64,000 bases of DNA from Paenirhodobacter populi (GTDB taxonomy: Bacteria > Pseudomonadota > Alphaproteobacteria > Rhodobacterales > Rhodobacteraceae), in assembly GCF_004022215.1 (NCBI RefSeq), contig NZ_SAUZ01000014.1, positions 93,646-157,645 on the forward strand. The letters are read 5' to 3'. Made by a program: the position numbers and the translations under genes. Shown here piece after piece: positions 25,111 to 39,430 of this stretch (position 1 is its first letter; each line of letters starts with the position of its first letter). Below the pieces are notes generated by a model that did not search any database, was not told the origin of the DNA, and was given only the letters and a program-made list of their open reading frames with translations.

Positions 25111-26544
25111 ATGGCCAAGCAACGCATGCTCAAATTCGTCCATACGGAAAAAGAGACGCCCGAGAAGCGTGATCCGACCGTGCGCGCGCATGATTTCAAC
25201 GAAATCTACCGCGAATACGCCGATCAGAAGGCGGCCGAACAGGCCAGTCGCTGCAGTCAGTGCGGCGTGCCCTTCTGTCACTCGCATTGTCCGCTTCACA
25301 ACAACATCCCCGACTGGCTGCGCCTGACGGCCGAAGGCCGGCTGGAAGAAGCCTATGCGATCAGCCAGGCGACCAACACCTTCCCGGAAATCTGCGGCCG
25401 CATCTGCCCGCAGGACCGCCTGTGCGAAGGCAACTGCGTGATCGAGCAATCCGGTCACGGCACGGTCACCATCGGCGCGATCGAGAAATACATCACCGAC
25501 ACCGCATGGGACATGGGCTGGGTCAAGCCGATCCGGCCGATGGTCGAGCGGTCCGAAAGCGTCGGCATCATCGGCAGCGGCCCGGGCGGCCTTGCGGCGG
25601 CGGACATGCTGCGCCGCGCCGGCGTGCAGGTCACGGTCTACGAACGGTCGGACCGCGCGGGCGGGCTGATGACCTACGGCATCCCCGGCTTCAAGCTGGA
25701 AAAGGACATCGTCATGCAGCGCGTCAAGCAGCTGGAGGACGGCGGCGTCGCCTTCGTGCTGAACTGCGACGTGGGCAAGGACCTGTCCTTCGACGCGATC
25801 CGCGGCAAGCATGACGCGGTGCTGATCGCCACCGGGGTCTACAAGACGCGCGAACTGCGCGATCCGGGCGCCGATGCGGCGGGGATCGTGCGGTCGATCG
25901 ACTTCCTCACCGCCTCGAACAAGAAGAGCTTCGGCGACGACGTGCCGGAATTCGAGGACGGCACCCTGAACGCCGAAGGCAAGCGCGTGCTTGTCATCGG
26001 CGGCGGCGACACGGCGATGGACTGCGTGCGCACGGCGATCCGGCAGGGCGCCACCTCGGTCAAATGCGTCTACCGCCGCGACCGGGCGAACATGCCCGGC
26101 TCGCAGCGCGAGGTGCACAACGCCGAGGAAGAAGGCGTCGAATTCGTCTGGCTGGCCGCGCCCCGGGCCTTTGCCGGCAATCCGGTGCAGAAGGTGACGA
26201 TCCAGAAGATGAAGCTGGGCGCGCCGGATGCGACGGGCCGTCAGGTGCCCGAACCGATCGAGGGCGGCCTTTACGACGAAGAGGCCGATCTGGTCATCAA
26301 GGCGCTTGGCTTCGAGCCCGAGGACCTGCCCAAGCTCTGGGGCGTCGATACGCTGGAAACCACCCGCTGGGGCACGGTGAAGGCGGATTTCGGCACCCAT
26401 GCCACCTCGCTGCCCGGCGTCTATGCGGTGGGCGACATCGTGCGGGGCGCCTCGCTCGTCGTCTGGGCGATCCGCGACGGGCGCGAGGCCGCGGCCGAGA
26501 TGGTCAAGTATCTGGACGGGGCGGGCCGCGTCGCGGCGGAATGA
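25111..26544 (+). CDS. gltD: Glutamate synthase [NADPH] small subunit
   Basis: The beta subunit of glutamate synthase takes electrons from NADPH through FAD to the large subunit for glutamate formation from glutamine and 2-oxoglutarate. The 477-residue protein has an N-terminal cysteine-rich region for two [4Fe-4S] clusters (CSQCGVPFCHSHCP and CGRICPQDRLCEGNC), an FAD fold (GIIGSGPGGLAAADMLRRAG), an NADPH fold (VLVIGGGDTAMDCV) and the C-terminal VYAVGDIVRGASLVVWAI. The ATG at 25111 has GGGAGG at 25098-25103. gltB does not follow directly: a small secreted-protein gene intervenes. Confidence 0.96.
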   Translation: MAKQRMLKFVHTEKETPEKRDPTVRAHDFNEIYREYADQKAAEQASRCSQCGVPFCHSHCPLHNNIPDWLRLTAEGRLEEAYAISQATNTFPEICGRICPQDRLCEGNCVIEQSGHGTVTIGAIEKYITDTAWDMGWVKPIRPMVERSESVGIIGSGPGGLAAADMLRRAGVQVTVYERSDRAGGLMTYGIPGFKLEKDIVMQRVKQLEDGGVAFVLNCDVGKDLSFDAIRGKHDAVLIATGVYKTRELRDPGADAAGIVRSIDFLTASNKKSFGDDVPEFEDGTLNAEGKRVLVIGGGDTAMDCVRTAIRQGATSVKCVYRRDRANMPGSQREVHNAEEEGVEFVWLAAPRAFAGNPVQKVTIQKMKLGAPDATGRQVPEPIEGGLYDEEADLVIKALGFEPEDLPKLWGVDTLETTRWGTVKADFGTHATSLPGVYAVGDIVRGASLVVWAIRDGREAAAEMVKYLDGAGRVAAE

Positions 26545-26553
26545 TGACAGATG

Positions 26554-26579
26554 CCTGTGCGGGCGGTATCCTGCACAGG
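26554..26579 (+). other. Hairpin after gltD
   Basis: CCTGTGCGGG and CCTGCACAGG form a 10-pair stem with one G-U and a 6-base loop, beginning 9 bases after the gltD stop. No T-run follows, so it may be a partial terminator, a processing site or an mRNA stabiliser within the gltD-X-gltB transcript. Confidence 0.5.
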
Positions 26580-26613
26580 TCTTCGCAGGCGGCTGAGCGC
26601 CGCCGAAAGGTCA

Positions 26614-26629
26614 GTCAGGTTGACCTGAC
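26614..26629. promoter_or_regulatory. Palindrome GTCAGGT-TG-ACCTGAC
   Basis: A perfect 7-base inverted repeat with a 2-base centre, 12 bases before the start of the small secreted-protein gene. The tight spacing favours a protein-binding operator over an RNA hairpin. The binding protein is unknown. Confidence 0.4.
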
Positions 26630-26641
26630 AGGTTTCGGAGG

Positions 26642-27373
26642 ATGAAGACGGTGCGCTGGTTCGTGGCCCAATTCGCAACGCTCGGGGTGCTGCTGATGCC
26701 CCTGCCCGCTGCCGCGGCCGGTCCCGTCTATCAACCGCCGCGGGGCTGCACGCTCGACATGACGGTGCAGCTGCACAACTGTCAGGTCGCCAACCATTTC
26801 CGCTGCGCGGATGATCCTGCGGGCGACCGCTGGGTGTCCTATGCGGATGGCGGCGGGGAATATTTCCTGTCCCATATCGACCGCGAAACCCGCTGGGTCG
26901 AAAGCATTTCCCGCACCGACGGCACGATCGACCGGCTGGACGAAAGCGGATCGGCGGATCACGCCTCCTTCTCCACGCTGCTGTCGACGGGGCGGGACGA
27001 TTTCGACTTCGTCACCGTTTCCAGCCTTGGCGAAGTGCGCCGCTACATCGGCTTCGATGAACTGACCGGCACCACCGTCACCATCTCGGGCGTGACGCTG
27101 GAACGCACCCGGTTCGAGCTGCGCATCGAGGATGCGGCAGGCAACTTCATCGCCCGGCGCAAGGGCAACCAGTTCATCAACCGCGACATGCGGCTGTTCT
27201 TTTCCGATGCCGAAACCGTCGAGAATGCCTTCGGCGACCGGGCATCCAGCTATGAGGCGCCGGCCGCCTTCGCCTTTCCGGGCGACAAGGGCTTTGGCGC
27301 CACGAAACCCGAATTCGACTGCGACATGATGATGACCAATCTGCCGCCCGTCGACATCAAACCCACTCTCTGA
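26642..27373 (+). CDS. Secreted protein of unknown function between gltD and gltB
   Basis: A 243-residue protein with a signal peptide (basic MKTVR, hydrophobic FATLGVLLMPLPAAAAG) and a predicted cut near residue 27. The mature protein begins VYQPPRGCTLDMTVQLHNC and has five cysteines (RGC, HNC, FRC, FDC and none paired obviously). I recognise no enzyme motif. A protein of this type between gltD and gltB is, as far as I recall, common in Rhodobacteraceae, but its link to glutamate synthesis is unproven. The ATG at 26642 directly follows GGAGG; gltB starts 13 bases after its stop. Confidence 0.8.
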   Translation: MKTVRWFVAQFATLGVLLMPLPAAAAGPVYQPPRGCTLDMTVQLHNCQVANHFRCADDPAGDRWVSYADGGGEYFLSHIDRETRWVESISRTDGTIDRLDESGSADHASFSTLLSTGRDDFDFVTVSSLGEVRRYIGFDELTGTTVTISGVTLERTRFELRIEDAAGNFIARRKGNQFINRDMRLFFSDAETVENAFGDRASSYEAPAAFAFPGDKGFGATKPEFDCDMMMTNLPPVDIKPTL

Positions 27374-27385
27374 GGAGGCACTGAC

Positions 27386-31924
<4,539 letters not shown>

Positions 31925-31965
31925 GCGCGCATTCCACCGGAGCAAGGCGCGAGCGGACAGGGAAG

Positions 31966-32017
31966 AGGGGGCGCTGCCCCCTCGGCTTTCAGCCTCACCC
32001 CCGGGATATTTATGGAA
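31966..32017 (+). repeat. Double-hairpin intergenic repeat, copy G
   Basis: AGGGGGCGCTGCCCCCT, hairpin 2 GGCT-TTC-AGCC, CCCCCGGGATATTTATGG, tail GGAAACACGACAGGG. It starts 42 bases after gltB, between gltB and mtgA on the same strand. Confidence 0.9.
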
Positions 32018-32149
32018 ACACGACAGGGAAAAGGTTCGCGCGGAGAATTGGACGTGCTTCGGGGTGGGTCGGCCAGACATCCGGGCGGGGCTTGCAGGTC
32101 CCGCCCGTCTTCATTTCCCGCCTGACCGCTTGACCTGACCCCCGCCCCC

Positions 32150-32926
32150 ATGACTTATGACCGCATGGCAGCACGGCAGAAATCTTCGGCGAAAGGCACA
32201 TCCTCGCGCACGGTGGCGACCGGGCGCGCGGCGGCGCGCGGTGCGCTGGCGCCGATGAGCTGGTTTCTGCGCAAGCTCGGCCGGTTCTGCCTGATCCTTG
32301 CGGCCGTGGTTCTGGCGCTGGTGGTGCTGTATCGCTTCATCAACCCGCCGACGACCTTCACCATGTGGTCCGAGGGCCGCCGCCTCGGCGCGCCGGTGGA
32401 CCAGACCTGGACCGCGATTTCCGACATCGCCCCGGTGATGGCGCGCTCCGTCGTCGCGGCGGAGGATGCGAATTTCTGCCGCCACTGGGGCTTCGACATG
32501 GTGGCGATCCGGCAGGCGATGGAACGCGGGGGGGAGCGCGGCGCCTCGACCATCAGCCAGCAGGTGGTGAAGAACGTCTTCCTGTGGCAGGGGCGCAGTT
32601 GGCCGCGCAAGGCGATCGAGGCGGCGCTGACCCCGGCGGTCGAATTCATCTGGTCGAAGGAACGGATCCTCGAGGTCTATCTGAACATCGCGGAATTCGG
32701 CGAGGGTGTATTCGGGGTGAATGCCGCAGCCTTCCATTATTTCCGCACCACGCCCGATGCGCTGACCGCGCGGCAGGCGGCGCTTCTGGCCGCTGTCCTG
32801 CCCGATCCCAAGCGCCGGTCCCCCGCCAAGCCGTCGAATTTCGTCGACCGGCGTGCGCGGTCGATCCAGGATGGGGCGGCGACGATCCGCGCCGATGGCC
32901 GAGCCGCCTGTTTCGCGCCGAGGTAG
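32150..32926 (+). CDS. mtgA: Monofunctional biosynthetic peptidoglycan transglycosylase
   Basis: MtgA polymerises lipid II into glycan strands at the outer face of the inner membrane. The 258-residue protein has a basic cytoplasmic tail, one transmembrane helix (FCLILAAVVLALVVLYRF, about residues 46-63) and a GT51 domain: ARSVVAAEDANFCRHWGFD (catalytic Glu), GASTISQQVVKNVFLW and KERILEVYLNIAEFG. No transpeptidase domain follows. The start at 32150 lacks a visible SD; a second in-frame ATG at 32165 is possible. It converges on the RTX gene, whose stop is 4 bases away. Confidence 0.94.
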   Translation: MTYDRMAARQKSSAKGTSSRTVATGRAAARGALAPMSWFLRKLGRFCLILAAVVLALVVLYRFINPPTTFTMWSEGRRLGAPVDQTWTAISDIAPVMARSVVAAEDANFCRHWGFDMVAIRQAMERGGERGASTISQQVVKNVFLWQGRSWPRKAIEAALTPAVEFIWSKERILEVYLNIAEFGEGVFGVNAAAFHYFRTTPDALTARQAALLAAVLPDPKRRSPAKPSNFVDRRARSIQDGAATIRADGRAACFAPR

Positions 32927-32929
32927 CCC

Positions 32930-35900
32930 TCAGAACAGGAAATCCGAGGCCGTCAGCGCCCCCGTATTGACGCCCCACAGCGTCATCGTATTGCCCTGCG
33001 CATCGGTGATCAGCACATCCGCCCCCCGCTGCACCATGTGCGAGCCCCACAGATCGGCGGCATCGGTGATCCCCACCGCCGCGCCAAGCCAGATCCTGTC
33101 GCCCTCCGAGGCGCGGAAATCGGTGACGATCGTGGTGCCGGCCGACATTGCGAACGTATCCGCCCCCGTGCCGCCGGTCAGGTAATCCACCCCCGCGCCG
33201 CCATCCAGCCAATCGTTTCCCGCCTCGCCATAGAGCGTATCGTTCCCCGCCCCGCCCAGCAGCGTATCGTTGCCGGACCAGCCGAACAGCAGGTCGTTTC
33301 CGTCACCGCCATCGACGATGTCGTTGCCCGCGTCACCATAGAGAACGTCATCGCCCTGCTCCCCAAGCAGCGTGTCATTGCCGTCTCCGCCCCAGAGCGT
33401 GTCCTTCCCCAGCCAGCCGAACAGCGCGTCGTTGCCGTCGCCGCCGAACAGCAGGTCATCCCCCGCATCGCCGAACAGGAAATCGTCGCCCTGTTCCCCA
33501 TACAGCGTGTCGTTGCCGTTCCCGCCCCAGAGCGTGTCCTTCCCCAGCCAGCCGAACAGCGCATCGTTGCCATCGCCGCCGAACAGCAGATCATCCCCCG
33601 CATCGCCAAAGAGAAGATCGTCGTCCTGTTCCCCGAACAGCGTGTCGTTGCCGTCCCCGCCCCAGAGCGTGTCCCGGCCCCACCAGCCGAACAGCGCATC
33701 GTTGCCATCGCCCCCGTAGAGCAGATCGTCCCCCACATCGCCATAAAGGAAGTCATCGTCCTGCTCCCCATACAGCGTGTCGTTGCCGTCTCCGCCCCAA
33801 AGCGTATCCCGGCCCCACCAGCCGAACAGCGCATCGTTGCCGTCTCCGCCGAGCAGCAGGTCATCCCCCGCATCGCCATAGAGGAAATCGTCGTCCTGCT
33901 CCCCGAGCAGCGTGTCGTTTCCGTCGCCGCCCCAGAGCGTGTCCTTCCCGAGCCAGCCGAACAGCGCGTCGTTGCCGTCTCCGCCGAGCAGCAGATCGTC
34001 GCCCGCGTCGCCAAACAGGAAATCGTCATCCTGTTCCCCGAACAGCGTGTCGTTGCCGTTGCCGCCCCAGAGCGTGTCCTTCCCCAGCCAGCCGAACAGC
34101 GCATCGTTGCCATCCTCGCCGAAGATCAGATCGTCACCCTCGTCCCCGAACAGGAAATCGTCATCCGGCCCGCCCCAGAGCGTATCGTTCCCCGCGCCGC
34201 CCCACAAAGTGTCCCGCCCGGTCCAGCCCAGAAGCAGATCGTTGCCGGATCCGCCATAGAGCAGATCGTCCCCCGTCCCGCCCTCCAGCGTGTCGTTCCC
34301 GGCATCGCCCCACAGCGTATCCTTTCCGTCGCCGCCCAGAAGCAGATCATTCCCCATACCACCCATCAGCAGATCGTTGCCCGCCAGCCCGGACAGGGTG
34401 TCGTTCCCGGCGGCACCGCGCAGATCGTCGTCCCCCGACGTGCCGTCGATGGCGCGCGCCGTGTTCTGATCCTCGGCGAAATCCTCGCCCGCGTCGTTCA
34501 GCAGCAGCAGCCTGTCGGGCGTGCCCAGATCGTATGCGTCGGGCCAGATGTCCTCGATCGTCAGTTTGCCTCCACCGGCACGGTATATGGCGACCTGCGT
34601 GCTGACCGAGGTCATGACATCGAAATAGCCCAGCACCAGCGCGTCGCCATCATAGCTGACCGAAAGCTGGCTCCGGTTGCGCAGGAAGAACAGCTCGCTC
34701 ATGTCCAGCCGGTCCACGCCCGGCTGGAAATCCAGAATGACATGGCGCCGGGAGGAGGTGCGGATGACGAACAGATCGGCCCCGCTTCCCCCGGTCATGG
34801 TGGTTCCGCCGAAACCGGAGACGAGGATATCGTCCCCCGCGCCGCCGTTGATCGTATCCGCCCCGCGGCTGTTCGAGACCAGCAGATCGTCCTTCGCCGT
34901 GCCGGTCAGGCCCGAGCCCCCCTGCACCGTCACGCCAAGACCGGACAGCGGGATTTCAAGGACCGAGAAACCTTCCGCGCTTTGCGAGGCGACGAAGATC
35001 TGCAGGCTGTTGCCCACGACCGCCGCCTGCAGCGCCACGATGTTTTCCAGCCCGTTGGTGAAATCGTATGTCAGGCTTTGCAGATAGACGAGCCGCCCGG
35101 TCGGCAGCAGGGTGAACAGGCTCAGCCCGTCATCCGCCCCGCCGGTGACGATGAACACCCGGTCGCCCACCGTGGCGGTGGCGATGGCGGCGATCCCCTC
35201 GAACCGCGTGGTGCCGGTGTCGTAGATATGATCGGTCGCCGTCAGCGCGCCGGTCGAATCGATGCGCATCACGCTCAGCGAATTGCTGCCATAGCCGCCG
35301 ACCAGAACCCACGTGCCCCCCCAGACGGAAACCACCTCCATCACCGAGGGCTGCCAGAGGCCGAGCCCGTCTTCCGACCCGATCTGGCCGGTCAGGCGCA
35401 GCGAGCCATTGGCGGCGATCCGGTAGCTGCTGACGGTATCGCCGTCACCAAGCGACGCCGCCGTCAGCAGATATTGCACTGAGCCGATCTGCACGGTGGT
35501 CAGCAGCGCGCTCCCCTCGGCCGGGGCTACCCCGGCGACCGAGGCGCCGGAGATCTGTGTCACCGCCGTGCCGCTGACGCTGAAACCGTTCAACTGCCCC
35601 GACAGCCGGTCGATCGTGTAGAATGTGCCGGCGGTGGCCTGAACGAAGCCGCTTTGCAGCCCCGCGGCCACCGTGGCGGGCAGGTCGATTTCCCAGACAT
35701 AGCCGATCGCCCCGTTCGCGTTCAGCGCATAGGCAAGGAGATCGCCATTCTCGCGCGAGGCGAAGGCGAGGAACGACCGCCCGACATAGGTGATGACCTG
35801 CGGCCCGAAGATGTCGATGTTGCGGTAATATTCGGCCAGCGTGTTGCTGGACGCGGTGGTCCAGCCCGTCCCGCTTTCGGTCAGACGATAGGAGGACAAC

Positions 35901-36028
35901 CCACCGTTGTGGCCGGTCATCACATAGAGCCATGTCCCCGCCGCATCGCTCATGACGGCGAAACCGCGCAAATCGCGATCAAGCGTGGTTTGCCCGGTCA
36001 GCACCCGCCTCACGAACTGCAACTGCAT
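32930..36028 (-). CDS. RTX-type calcium-binding protein with N-terminal beta-propeller
   Basis: A 1032-residue predicted type I-secreted protein. Residues 1 to about 370 are repeated beta-strand segments resembling a lactonase-like propeller (for example [36 protein letters not shown]). A first RTX/M10-C-like segment follows ([25 protein letters not shown]). Residues 538-960 are 47 consecutive RTX nonapeptides of the GGxGxDxUx type. The C-terminal 70 residues ([13 protein letters not shown]... ending ASDFLF) match the hydrophobic-acidic end of type I substrates. No signal peptide and no T1SS genes are nearby. No catalytic domain is recognised; adhesion or surface-layer roles are possible. Confidence 0.86.
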   Translation of the reverse strand: MQLQFVRRVLTGQTTLDRDLRGFAVMSDAAGTWLYVMTGHNGGLSSYRLTESGTGWTTASSNTLAEYYRNIDIFGPQVITYVGRSFLAFASRENGDLLAYALNANGAIGYVWEIDLPATVAAGLQSGFVQATAGTFYTIDRLSGQLNGFSVSGTAVTQISGASVAGVAPAEGSALLTTVQIGSVQYLLTAASLGDGDTVSSYRIAANGSLRLTGQIGSEDGLGLWQPSVMEVVSVWGGTWVLVGGYGSNSLSVMRIDSTGALTATDHIYDTGTTRFEGIAAIATATVGDRVFIVTGGADDGLSLFTLLPTGRLVYLQSLTYDFTNGLENIVALQAAVVGNSLQIFVASQSAEGFSVLEIPLSGLGVTVQGGSGLTGTAKDDLLVSNSRGADTINGGAGDDILVSGFGGTTMTGGSGADLFVIRTSSRRHVILDFQPGVDRLDMSELFFLRNRSQLSVSYDGDALVLGYFDVMTSVSTQVAIYRAGGGKLTIEDIWPDAYDLGTPDRLLLLNDAGEDFAEDQNTARAIDGTSGDDDLRGAAGNDTLSGLAGNDLLMGGMGNDLLLGGDGKDTLWGDAGNDTLEGGTGDDLLYGGSGNDLLLGWTGRDTLWGGAGNDTLWGGPDDDFLFGDEGDDLIFGEDGNDALFGWLGKDTLWGGNGNDTLFGEQDDDFLFGDAGDDLLLGGDGNDALFGWLGKDTLWGGDGNDTLLGEQDDDFLYGDAGDDLLLGGDGNDALFGWWGRDTLWGGDGNDTLYGEQDDDFLYGDVGDDLLYGGDGNDALFGWWGRDTLWGGDGNDTLFGEQDDDLLFGDAGDDLLFGGDGNDALFGWLGKDTLWGGNGNDTLYGEQGDDFLFGDAGDDLLFGGDGNDALFGWLGKDTLWGGDGNDTLLGEQGDDVLYGDAGNDIVDGGDGNDLLFGWSGNDTLLGGAGNDTLYGEAGNDWLDGGAGVDYLTGGTGADTFAMSAGTTIVTDFRASEGDRIWLGAAVGITDAADLWGSHMVQRGADVLITDAQGNTMTLWGVNTGALTASDFLF
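33149..34228 (-). repeat. Eight tandem 135-bp (45-residue) super-repeats inside the RTX gene
   Basis: Each unit encodes five nonapeptides: GW(L/W)G(K/R)DTLW, GG(D/N)GNDTL(F/L/Y), GEQ(D/G)DDFL(F/Y), GDAGDDLL(F/L) and GGDGNDALF. Units 2-7 are nearly identical; units 1 and 8 are diverged edges. The array covers residues 601-960. Units 2-3 and 6-7 share diagnostic residues, suggesting duplication of a two-unit block. Such long near-identical DNA repeats are prone to copy-number change. Confidence 0.92.
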
Positions 36029-36040
36029 GGATCTTCTGCT

Positions 36041-36057
36041 CCACCTTTTTCAGGTGG
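36041..36057 (-). promoter_or_regulatory. Hairpin covering the RTX ribosome-binding site
   Basis: On the minus strand CCACCT-GAAAA-AGGTGG forms a perfect 6-pair hairpin whose 3' arm contains the AGGTGGAG Shine-Dalgarno, 10-12 bases before the ATG. Folding would hide the SD. Confidence 0.5.
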
Positions 36058-36142
36058 TCAGGCTGGCGAAACGGCGGGGCCGATTCCCGGCAGGATTGTG
36101 GCGAAGATGTGCCCAATCCTTCGGAATGTGGCGATCCGGGCC

Positions 36143-36904
36143 CTAGCGGATCAGCCGCTCGAACAGGCCGGTCATGGTCAGGTCGTGGTCGAAATGCCCT
36201 TCGCGCAGGAATTCCAGCACCTGCGCGATGACCAGCGGATTGTTCATGATGAAGGTATGGCTCGTATGGATGGTGATGTGATCCGCCATCCCGTCGAGCC
36301 TTGTGCTGTCGACCGACACCTTGCCGTCGTTCGGCCCGTCGAAGGCCGAGGACAGGATCGGGTTGAAGGAGGTATCCCCGGCGATGATGCCGACCTCGAA
36401 ATCCGCCTTCGGCAGGCGGTTCGGCAGGCTGGCGGCGCCGGTGCCCAGCTCCGCCCCCGCCGGGCCGTTGACCAGCTCGAACAGCCGCCAGCTGCCGAAA
36501 CGGTCCACCACCTCGGATCCGTGATTGGGCGGCGCGAGCATAACCACCCGGCCCAGATTGGGCGGATGCCCCTGTTGCAGCCAGGCGCGGACAAGGATCC
36601 CGCCCATCGAATGGGTGACGAAATTCAGCCGGTCGGTGCCGCATTGCGCGGCGGCATGGCGGACATTGCCGATCAGCGCCTCGATCGGCCGGTCGGTCGA
36701 GGGATAGCTTTCCGCGACGACCCGGTAGCCTTCGCGTTCCAGCACCTGTTCCAGCACGAAGAAGGAATCGTCCGACCGCGCCAGCCCGTGCAGCAGCACC
36801 ACGCACTCCGCCGCCCGCACCGGCATGGCGGAGAAGATCAGGCACAGGACAAAGGCGGCAAACGGGCGCAAGGGACCTCCGGGCAGGCGATTCCGTTTCA
36901 GCAT
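36143..36904 (-). CDS. Secreted lipase-like alpha/beta hydrolase
   Basis: A 253-residue exported serine hydrolase. The signal peptide is basic (MLKRNR) with hydrophobic [17 protein letters not shown] and a cut before AECVV. The oxyanion region is [12 protein letters not shown], the nucleophile elbow THSMGGI (G/T-H-S-M-G), and the late [10 protein letters not shown] may supply the catalytic His. It resembles the EstA/lipase class 2 relatives (DUF676-like). The RTX gene lies 114 bases downstream on the same strand and may be cotranscribed. The SD is weak at the chosen ATG. Confidence 0.83.
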   Translation of the reverse strand: MLKRNRLPGGPLRPFAAFVLCLIFSAMPVRAAECVVLLHGLARSDDSFFVLEQVLEREGYRVVAESYPSTDRPIEALIGNVRHAAAQCGTDRLNFVTHSMGGILVRAWLQQGHPPNLGRVVMLAPPNHGSEVVDRFGSWRLFELVNGPAGAELGTGAASLPNRLPKADFEVGIIAGDTSFNPILSSAFDGPNDGKVSVDSTRLDGMADHITIHTSHTFIMNNPLVIAQVLEFLREGHFDHDLTMTGLFERLIR

Positions 36905-37243
36905 GCCCAGAAGCGACAGGCAAGCATCCGGCAGCGACGATTGCCCATCAGGACGGCAACATGACCGCTTTTTTGTCCTCTTCGCAGCAAGGGGCGCAGG
37001 CAATGATTGAAAACGATTCGCCCACAGGTTACGCCAATGCCGGGGGGAGAGGTCCGCAAGGACCGACGGCCCCATGCTGCACCTGATCGGGAGTCCGTTG
37101 CGCATGTGCCGACGACCAGCCTCGACCCACGGCAACGGCCGCGCGCAATCCGCGCGTGGCATGGCGGCTGCTTCGACGCGCCGCATCTCCGGCCCTGTCA
37201 AGACATCGGCCACCCTTTCCAGAACGTGACACGGGGACATCGA
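36905..37243. other. 339-base intergenic region between divergent lipase and ABC transporter operons
   Basis: It should hold both promoters. A weak plus-strand candidate is TTGAAA at 37007-37012, 17 bases, TACGCC at 37030-37035. A hairpin GGTCC-GCAA-GGACC with a GNRA loop is at 37051-37064, downstream of that candidate and so possibly in the transporter leader. No convincing small gene is seen, although the transporter's reading frame stays open back to 37007. Confidence 0.45.
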
Positions 37244-38542
37244 ATGGATCTGAACACTCCGGCCACCCGCGCGGCGCTGCTGCCGCGCCGTTCCCTCCTG
37301 CAAGGCATCGCCGCCGGCGGCGCCCTGCTGACCGCGCCCGGCCTGATCGGCCGCGCGCAGGCACAGGCGGGCGATGCGATCCGCCTTGGCGCGCCGTTCC
37401 ACCGCACGGGGATCGGCGCCTCCTACGGGCGCTGGTACGAACGCACGGCCAATGCCGCGCTGAAGATCGTCAACGAACAGGGCGGGATCAATGGCCTGCC
37501 GGTGCAGATGATCGTCGAGGATGACGGCACCGACCCGAAACGCGGCGTCGAGGTGATCGAGAAATTCGCCACGGAACACAAGGTCGACGCGGTCTTCGGC
37601 CATCTGTTTTCCCATGTCGTCGCGGCCTGCGCGCCGCGCGCGGGGGAACTGAAGATGCCCTATTTCCTGTGCTCCGAGGGGCACGCGCTGGCCGCCGGGC
37701 AGTTCAACCGCTACGTCTTCCAGCCCTCGATCACCGATGTCAAAAGCCAGATCTCCTCGATGGGGCCGTGGATCGCGGACAATCTGGGCAAGAAGGTCGC
37801 GCTGATCTATCCCGACTACGCCTTCGGCTACGACCACCGCGACAACATGACGGCGGCGATTCAGGCGCAGGGCGGCACCATCACCGCCTCGATCGCCATT
37901 CCGCCCACGGAAACCTCGTTCACCCGCTACCTGCCGCGCATCCCCTTCGACACCGAGGTGATCTATCACGTCATGGTCGGCCCTGCCGTGCTGACCTTCG
38001 TCAAGGAACTGGGCGAACATCTCGGCTCCCGCCGGCCCGAGATCTTCGGCTTCATCGACAGCCTCGAAGCAGTGCCGCTGAACCAGCCGCAGCTCGCCTT
38101 CCTTGAAAACACCTATTTCTGGGAAGCGCAGCCGCGCTATGCCCAGCCCGACCAGACCGAGTTCGACAAGTTCTACCGCGCGGCGGTGGGCGTCGACGAC
38201 AGCGGCGCGACGATCGGCAATCCGCAGGATGTCGCGACCTTCTCGCACATGTTCTCGGTGTGGGAGACGCTGTTCGCGATCAAGCGCGCGATGGAGATGG
38301 CGGATTACCGCGGACCCGCGCAGAAGATCGCGATGCTGGAGGCGATGGAATCCATCCCCGGTTTCGACGCCTCGAACGAATTCCCGCAGGGCGACAAGAT
38401 CTTCAACGGCAAGACCCACCAGTCCTTCGGCCACCAGCATATCTCGAAATTCGAGGGCGGGCGGCTGAACGTGGTCCACAGCACGACGATCGAGGACACC
38501 TTCTACCCCGACGAGACCGATTACACCAAGATGTCGTTCTGA
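37244..38542 (+). CDS. Branched-chain-type ABC transporter substrate-binding protein
   Basis: A 432-residue periplasmic binding protein of the LivJ/Peripla_BP_6 type. The N-terminus carries a twin-arginine-like signal ([18 protein letters not shown]) ending around AQAQAG. The mature fold begins [19 protein letters not shown] and contains [18 protein letters not shown] and [17 protein letters not shown]. Related proteins bind branched-chain amino acids, urea, amides or aromatic acids; the ligand cannot be fixed here. The ATG at 37244 follows GGGGACAT. It is first in a five-gene importer operon. Confidence 0.88.
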   Translation: MDLNTPATRAALLPRRSLLQGIAAGGALLTAPGLIGRAQAQAGDAIRLGAPFHRTGIGASYGRWYERTANAALKIVNEQGGINGLPVQMIVEDDGTDPKRGVEVIEKFATEHKVDAVFGHLFSHVVAACAPRAGELKMPYFLCSEGHALAAGQFNRYVFQPSITDVKSQISSMGPWIADNLGKKVALIYPDYAFGYDHRDNMTAAIQAQGGTITASIAIPPTETSFTRYLPRIPFDTEVIYHVMVGPAVLTFVKELGEHLGSRRPEIFGFIDSLEAVPLNQPQLAFLENTYFWEAQPRYAQPDQTEFDKFYRAAVGVDDSGATIGNPQDVATFSHMFSVWETLFAIKRAMEMADYRGPAQKIAMLEAMESIPGFDASNEFPQGDKIFNGKTHQSFGHQHISKFEGGRLNVVHSTTIEDTFYPDETDYTKMSF

Positions 38543-38545
38543 CGG

Positions 38546-39430
38546 ATGAACCTCGCCCCCTATCTTCTGCTCGCCACGCTCGAAGGGCTGGTGCAGGCCT
38601 CGGTCTTTGCGCTGACGGCGCTTGGCCTGTCGCTGGTCTTCGGCGTGATGCGGGTGGTGAATGTCGCGCATGGGGAATTCTTCACCCTCGGCGCGGTGGG
38701 GGCGTGGCTTTGCGCGATGCTGCTGCCCGGTCATCCGGCGATCAGCTTTGCCGCCGCGCTGGTGGCCGCGCCGCTGGCGGTGGGCGCGCTGGCATGGGCG
38801 GCGGACCGGCTGATCCTGAAGCGCATCGACTACGACCCCGAGGCGACGATCGTGTCCACCATCGGGCTGATGTATGTGATCCAGCAGGTCGTGCTGATGA
38901 CCTTCGGCCCCGATGCAAGGGCCGTCGATGCGCCGTTCTGGTATACGATCCGCTTTCCGTGGTTCGGCTGGTCCGGCTACAAGGTCTTCATCATCGTCGT
39001 GGCGGTGGCTCTGGTGGGCGGGTTGTGGCTGGCGATGCGGCACACGCGCTTTGGCCTGATCATGCGCGCGACGCAATACGACCGGGAAACGGCGCAGAAT
39101 TTCGGCATTCCGGTGGACCGGGTCTATGCCGCGGTCTTCGCCCTTGGCGCGATGTTCGCCGCCGTGGCCGGGGTTCTGGTCGTGCCGAACAGTCAGGCGC
39201 ATTACCTGATGGGGCATGACCCGCTGCTGATGTCCTTCGTGGTGGTGATCGTCGGCGGGCTCGGCTCGCTGCCCGGCACGGTCGCGGCGGCGGTGCTGAT
39301 CGGCATGGCGGATGGCTGGCTCTCGGTCTTCTTCTCGCCGACGCTGGCCAAGATCTTCTCGACGCTGCTGGTCGCTTTGGTGCTGGTCTTCCGCCCCGCG
39401 GGCCTGTTCGGAAAGGCCGTCCGCGCATGA
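38546..39430 (+). CDS. livH: Branched-chain-type ABC transporter permease LivH
   Basis: A 294-residue inner-membrane permease of the LivH family with about eight hydrophobic segments. Family marks are [25 protein letters not shown] near the N-terminus (seen as [16 protein letters not shown]) and the late [15 protein letters not shown], the coupling segment contacting the ATPase. It starts 3 bases after the binding-protein stop and overlaps livM by 4 bases. It pairs with LivM to form the channel; the ligand is unknown. Confidence 0.9.
   Translation: MNLAPYLLLATLEGLVQASVFALTALGLSLVFGVMRVVNVAHGEFFTLGAVGAWLCAMLLPGHPAISFAAALVAAPLAVGALAWAADRLILKRIDYDPEATIVSTIGLMYVIQQVVLMTFGPDARAVDAPFWYTIRFPWFGWSGYKVFIIVVAVALVGGLWLAMRHTRFGLIMRATQYDRETAQNFGIPVDRVYAAVFALGAMFAAVAGVLVVPNSQAHYLMGHDPLLMSFVVVIVGGLGSLPGTVAAAVLIGMADGWLSVFFSPTLAKIFSTLLVALVLVFRPAGLFGKAVRA

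Noticed and set aside
33038..35482. An 814-codon plus-strand frame with IVPRPAEQRIV-like repeats
   Set aside because: It is the complement of the RTX nonapeptide array; the periodicity is inherited from the real gene.
37007..37243. N-terminal extension of the ABC binding protein to 37007
   Set aside because: The extra 79 residues lack homology-like features and would bury the twin-arginine signal that starts at 37244.
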